A model generated the notes under the pieces. That model was not told where the DNA came from and made no database searches. It saw only the letters and a program-made list of their open reading frames with translations. From the NCBI GenBank assembly GCA_965601475.1, contig OZ271832.1, positions 3,968,001 to 4,032,000 of the forward strand: DNA of 64,000 nt, given 5' to 3'. The stretch is from JAWPMT01 sp965601475. GTDB taxonomy: Bacteria > Bacteroidota > Bacteroidia > Cytophagales > Cyclobacteriaceae. Positions 61,626-64,000 of this stretch are shown here, in pieces (position 1 is the first letter of the stretch; every line of letters begins with the position of its first letter). The position numbers were made by a program, and so were the translations under genes.

Positions 61626-61633
61626 CAAAAATA
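61626..61633 (-). promoter_or_regulatory. Bacteroidota -7 promoter box (TATTTTTG) for hldD
   Basis: Perfect TAnnTTTG match on the minus strand, 13 bases before the hldD ATG, giving a very short leader. No well-spaced TTG is seen. Confidence 0.4.
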
Positions 61634-61672
61634 GAGCATCCGATTTTTTCCACGGGAGCATCCGAGCCTGCA

Positions 61673-61680
61673 TATCTTTG
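61673..61680 (+). promoter_or_regulatory. Bacteroidota -7 promoter box (TATCTTTG) for the queD-like and lpxB genes
   Basis: Perfect TAnnTTTG match; transcription would start near 61685, 18 bases before the ATG at 61703. The divergent hldD box lies only about 40 bases away. Confidence 0.5.
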
Positions 61681-61702
61681 CCATGAATGTTAGAAAAGGA
61701 AA

Positions 61703-62122
61703 ATGGTTTACGTGAGTAGAAAAGAGCATTTCAATGCGGCGCACAAACTATACAATCCGAATTGGTCGAAAGAAAAGAACTTTGAGGTATTTGGTCCATG
61801 CGCCAACGAGAACTGGCATGGCCACAACTTTGAGTTGATCGTTACGGTAAAAGGTAAGCCCGATCCCGACACAGGTTTTGTAGTCGATCTGAAGAAGCTG
61901 GGAGAATTGATCAAATCGGAAATTGTTGAGAAAGTTGACCATAAGAATCTGAATCTCGATGTGGACTTCATGAGAGATAAGCTGGCGAGCTGTGAGAACC
62001 TAATTCTCGCTTTTTGGCAGATTCTGGCACCCCGAGTCAGGGAATTATCAAAGGAGGCGGAGTTGCATGCCCTGAAGTTGTATGAGACGCCCAAAAATTT
62101 TGTAGAATACTTTGGTGAATGA
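61703..62122 (+). CDS. 6-pyruvoyl-tetrahydropterin synthase / QueD family protein with mixed motif
   Basis: A 139-residue enzyme of COG0720. The zinc-binding His residues are visible in KEHFNAAH and HGHNFEL, and the C-terminal ELHALKLYETPKNFVEY is family-like. The Cys-to-His motif reads CANENWHGH. QueD for queuosine usually has CxxxHGH, PTPS-II has CxxxxxHGH and PTPS-III has ExxHGH; this sequence fits both of the latter two. It may therefore make 6-carboxy-tetrahydropterin for queE (37616), or a tetrahydropterin cofactor. It is preceded by AGAAAAGGAAA, and its stop overlaps the lpxB ATG. Confidence 0.9.
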   Translation: MVYVSRKEHFNAAHKLYNPNWSKEKNFEVFGPCANENWHGHNFELIVTVKGKPDPDTGFVVDLKKLGELIKSEIVEKVDHKNLNLDVDFMRDKLASCENLILAFWQILAPRVRELSKEAELHALKLYETPKNFVEYFGE

Positions 62123-63213
62123 AGTTCTTTCTGATTGCTGGTGAGCGCTCAGGAGACCTCCACGGAGCAAGATTGATCTCCTCGTTGAGTGAGCTTTTTC
62201 CCACGGCACGATTTGTAGGCTATGGGGGAGATGCAATGCTGGGGGCAGGAATGGATCTATTGGTCCATTACAAGGAGATTTCGTACATGGGCTTTTGGGA
62301 GGTACTAAAAAATTTGAAGGACATCAGAAGTCAAATGAAGGCATGCAAACAAAGTATGGCCGCTACGAAACCAGACCTGCTCATACTCATTGACTTTCCT
62401 GGTTTCAACCTGAGGATGGCTTCTTTTGCGAAGAATCACAACCTCCCCGTCGCTTATTACATTGCACCGAAAGTCTGGGCTTGGAAGGAAAGTAGAATAA
62501 GCCAAATCAAGCAATTTGTAGATCAGCTGTATTGTATTCTGCCATTCGAGAAAGAATACTTCAAGCGCAAAGGCTTGGATGTGTCGTACGTTGGTAATCC
62601 GGTGCTGGACGCAGTCGACGAGCACGAGGGGAAGCTCCAACTGAATTCCGATGTCCGGCGTATTGCTTGCCTTCCGGGAAGTAGGATGCAAGAGGTTGTG
62701 AGTTCGCTCGGTGTAATTGGTGACGTGGCCAGGAAAAGACAAGATTGGTACTTTCTGATAGCAGCGGTTGACAACTTGCCTCCGAGTGCATATGCCGATA
62801 TAGATTCGATACCAAATGTGGAAGTCCTTTGGGACCGCACCTACGACATACTCGCCAGCGTGGATGCGGCGATAGTGGTTTCTGGGACTGCTACTTTGGA
62901 AACCGCACTTTTTGGTGTTCCACAGGTAGTCTGTTACCGGACAAGCTGGATTACCTATGCCATTGCCAAGTCACTGGTAAAGATCAATTTCATTTCGTTG
63001 GTGAACCTGATTGCCGATAGGGAAGTAGTAAAGGAATTCATCCAGGCAGATTTCAATGGTGATGCACTACTCGAAGAGTTAGAAAGACTCCTGCGCGATG
63101 ACGTGAAAGCTCAAATTCGCTCAGACTATGAGGAGATTCGACGTAAAATCGGAACGACGTCCGCTGCAGAGAAGACCGCCATGCTGATAAAACAGGACTT
63201 CAGCCTCGACTAA
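62119..63213 (+). CDS. lpxB: Lipid-A-disaccharide synthase
   Basis: A 364-residue glycosyltransferase that joins UDP-2,3-diacylglucosamine and lipid X in lipid A synthesis. Family motifs: FLIAGERSGDLHGARL at the N-terminus, GYGGDAMLGAGMDLLV, LLILIDFPGFNLRMA, YYIAPKVWAWKESRISQIK, YVGNPVLD, CLPGSRMQEV, and VVSGTATLETALFGVPQVVCYR for nucleotide-sugar binding. The length is normal. The ATG overlaps the queD-like stop (ATGA). It is convergent with clpX, and the two stops overlap by 3 bases. With hldD and lptD nearby it supports an LPS-bearing outer membrane. Confidence 0.97.
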   Translation: MKFFLIAGERSGDLHGARLISSLSELFPTARFVGYGGDAMLGAGMDLLVHYKEISYMGFWEVLKNLKDIRSQMKACKQSMAATKPDLLILIDFPGFNLRMASFAKNHNLPVAYYIAPKVWAWKESRISQIKQFVDQLYCILPFEKEYFKRKGLDVSYVGNPVLDAVDEHEGKLQLNSDVRRIACLPGSRMQEVVSSLGVIGDVARKRQDWYFLIAAVDNLPPSAYADIDSIPNVEVLWDRTYDILASVDAAIVVSGTATLETALFGVPQVVCYRTSWITYAIAKSLVKINFISLVNLIADREVVKEFIQADFNGDALLEELERLLRDDVKAQIRSDYEEIRRKIGTTSAAEKTAMLIKQDFSLD

Positions 63214-64000
63214 GCAGCTCTTAGCTTACTGAATTTCGATTTCTCAAACTTCTCTTGGGCATATTCCCGACTGATCGTCAACTCTCTCACATCGCTGGAG
63301 GGAGTATCGAACATGGCATCGGTGATGATGGCTTCGAAAATAGAACGAAGCCCTCGTGCTCCCAATTTGAAATCCAGTGCCTTCTTGACAATATAATCCA
63401 AAGCCTCTTCCTCCAACTCCAGTTTTACCTCTTCCATGTCGAAGAGCTTCTGGTATTGTTTGATCAGGGCATTCTTAGGTTCCTTCAATATACGTTTGAG
63501 CGCATCCTCGTTGAGTGGATCGAGATGCGTAAGTACCGGAAGACGTCCAATGAGTTCTGGGATGAGCCCGAAACTCTTCAAGTCTTGTGCTGTGATGTAT
63601 TGCAGTAGATTGTCCTTGTCCAATTGATCAAAGTCATCCTCTTCCGAACTGGCGAAGCCTATTGATCTGGTGTTCAATCTATTTCCGATATGCCGTTCAA
63701 TGCCGTCAAAAGCACCACCACAGATGAACAGAATATTCTCCGTATTCACAGATATCATTTTTTGATCCGGATGCTTTCTTCCACCCTGAGGGGGAACATT
63801 GACTGACGTGCCTTCCAATAGTTTCAAAAGCGCCTGCTGAACACCCTCACCGCTCACATCTCTGGTGATCGAAGGATTGTCAGATTTCCTTGCGATTTTG
63901 TCCAACTCATCGATATACACTATGCCACGCTCGGCCTGATCCACATCATAGTTGGCGGCTTGAAGTAGCCTGGTAAGGATGCTCTCGACATCCTCTCCCA
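63210..64000 (-). CDS. clpX: ATP-dependent Clp protease ATP-binding subunit ClpX (5' end outside window)
   Basis: The frame is open to the right edge; the GTG at 63944 is internal. What is visible is about 263 C-terminal residues of the AAA+ unfoldase that feeds ClpP. Seen are the segment just before Walker B (ESILTRLLQAANYDV), Walker B (GIVYIDELDKIA), the family stretch ITRDVSGEGVQQALLKLLEGT, VPPQGGRKHPDQ, the sensor region FICGGAFDGIE, GFASSEEDDF, LIPELIGRLPV and LGARGLRSIFE (sensor 2 Arg). The zinc-binding N-domain and Walker A lie outside. Confidence 0.97.
   Translation of the reverse strand, partial: GEDVESILTRLLQAANYDVDQAERGIVYIDELDKIARKSDNPSITRDVSGEGVQQALLKLLEGTSVNVPPQGGRKHPDQKMISVNTENILFICGGAFDGIERHIGNRLNTRSIGFASSEEDDFDQLDKDNLLQYITAQDLKSFGLIPELIGRLPVLTHLDPLNEDALKRILKEPKNALIKQYQKLFDMEEVKLELEEEALDYIVKKALDFKLGARGLRSIFEAIITDAMFDTPSSDVRELTISREYAQEKFEKSKFSKLRAA

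Overview
The window looks like a chromosomal segment from a marine-type Bacteroidota, most likely Cytophagales or a relative. The evidence is: a giant Calx-beta adhesin ending in a type IX secretion (T9SS) type B sorting domain, followed by PorP/SprF and PorE-like genes; SusC/SusD-type outer-membrane transport genes; DUF4249 lipoproteins; promoters with the Bacteroidota -7 box TAnnTTTG; and few Shine-Dalgarno sites. No rRNA, tRNA, CRISPR array, insertion sequence or prophage was seen. No gene-free stretch exceeds 300 bases.

Layout. 1-10948: T9SS adhesin cassette (adhesin open at the left edge, PorP/SprF, PorE-like OmpA protein). 10949-17912: housekeeping genes (aroA, aroB, proline dehydrogenase, lysS) with two small exported proteins. 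18057-24055: sterol-desaturase-family membrane enzyme, an outer-membrane barrel plus DM13 lipoprotein pair, and LptD. 24070-28367: amidase, MCE/MlaD protein, acyl-CoA carboxylase beta subunit and a SirB1-like protein, all on the + strand. 28364-34773: hybrid histidine kinase, phosphopantetheinyl transferase, WD40 protein, DivIVA-like protein, folB, a cysteine-poor IscA-like protein, a membrane-anchored unknown, an atypical SDR and dtd. 34807-40137: a palindrome cluster, then lepA, folD, queE and a second PorE-like gene, tightly packed. 40406-46521: orphan SusC-SusD-lipoprotein operon with strong codon bias, closed by a good rho-independent terminator.

46619-60693 is the most unusual part. A TonB-dependent receptor is followed by an IPT/propeller lipoprotein, then six tandem, translationally coupled DUF4249 lipoproteins (50545-57381), then a large FG-GAP/ASPIC lipoprotein. 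All run on the + strand with almost no spacing. The six DUF4249 proteins share a cysteine framework and end motif but differ in between. I infer one outer-membrane transporter or surface complex with a diversified set of surface lipoproteins. No substrate can be read from the sequence.

60635-64000: hldD (overlapping the FG-GAP gene tail to tail), a PTPS/QueD-family enzyme with a mixed motif, lpxB and the 3' part of clpX.

Several genes appear to begin with TTG or GTG (lptD, amidase, mce, WD40, dtd, the second porE-like gene, the TonB receptor, and DUF4249 copies 1 and 6). These starts were chosen from homology, signal peptides, overlap with upstream stops or promoter position.
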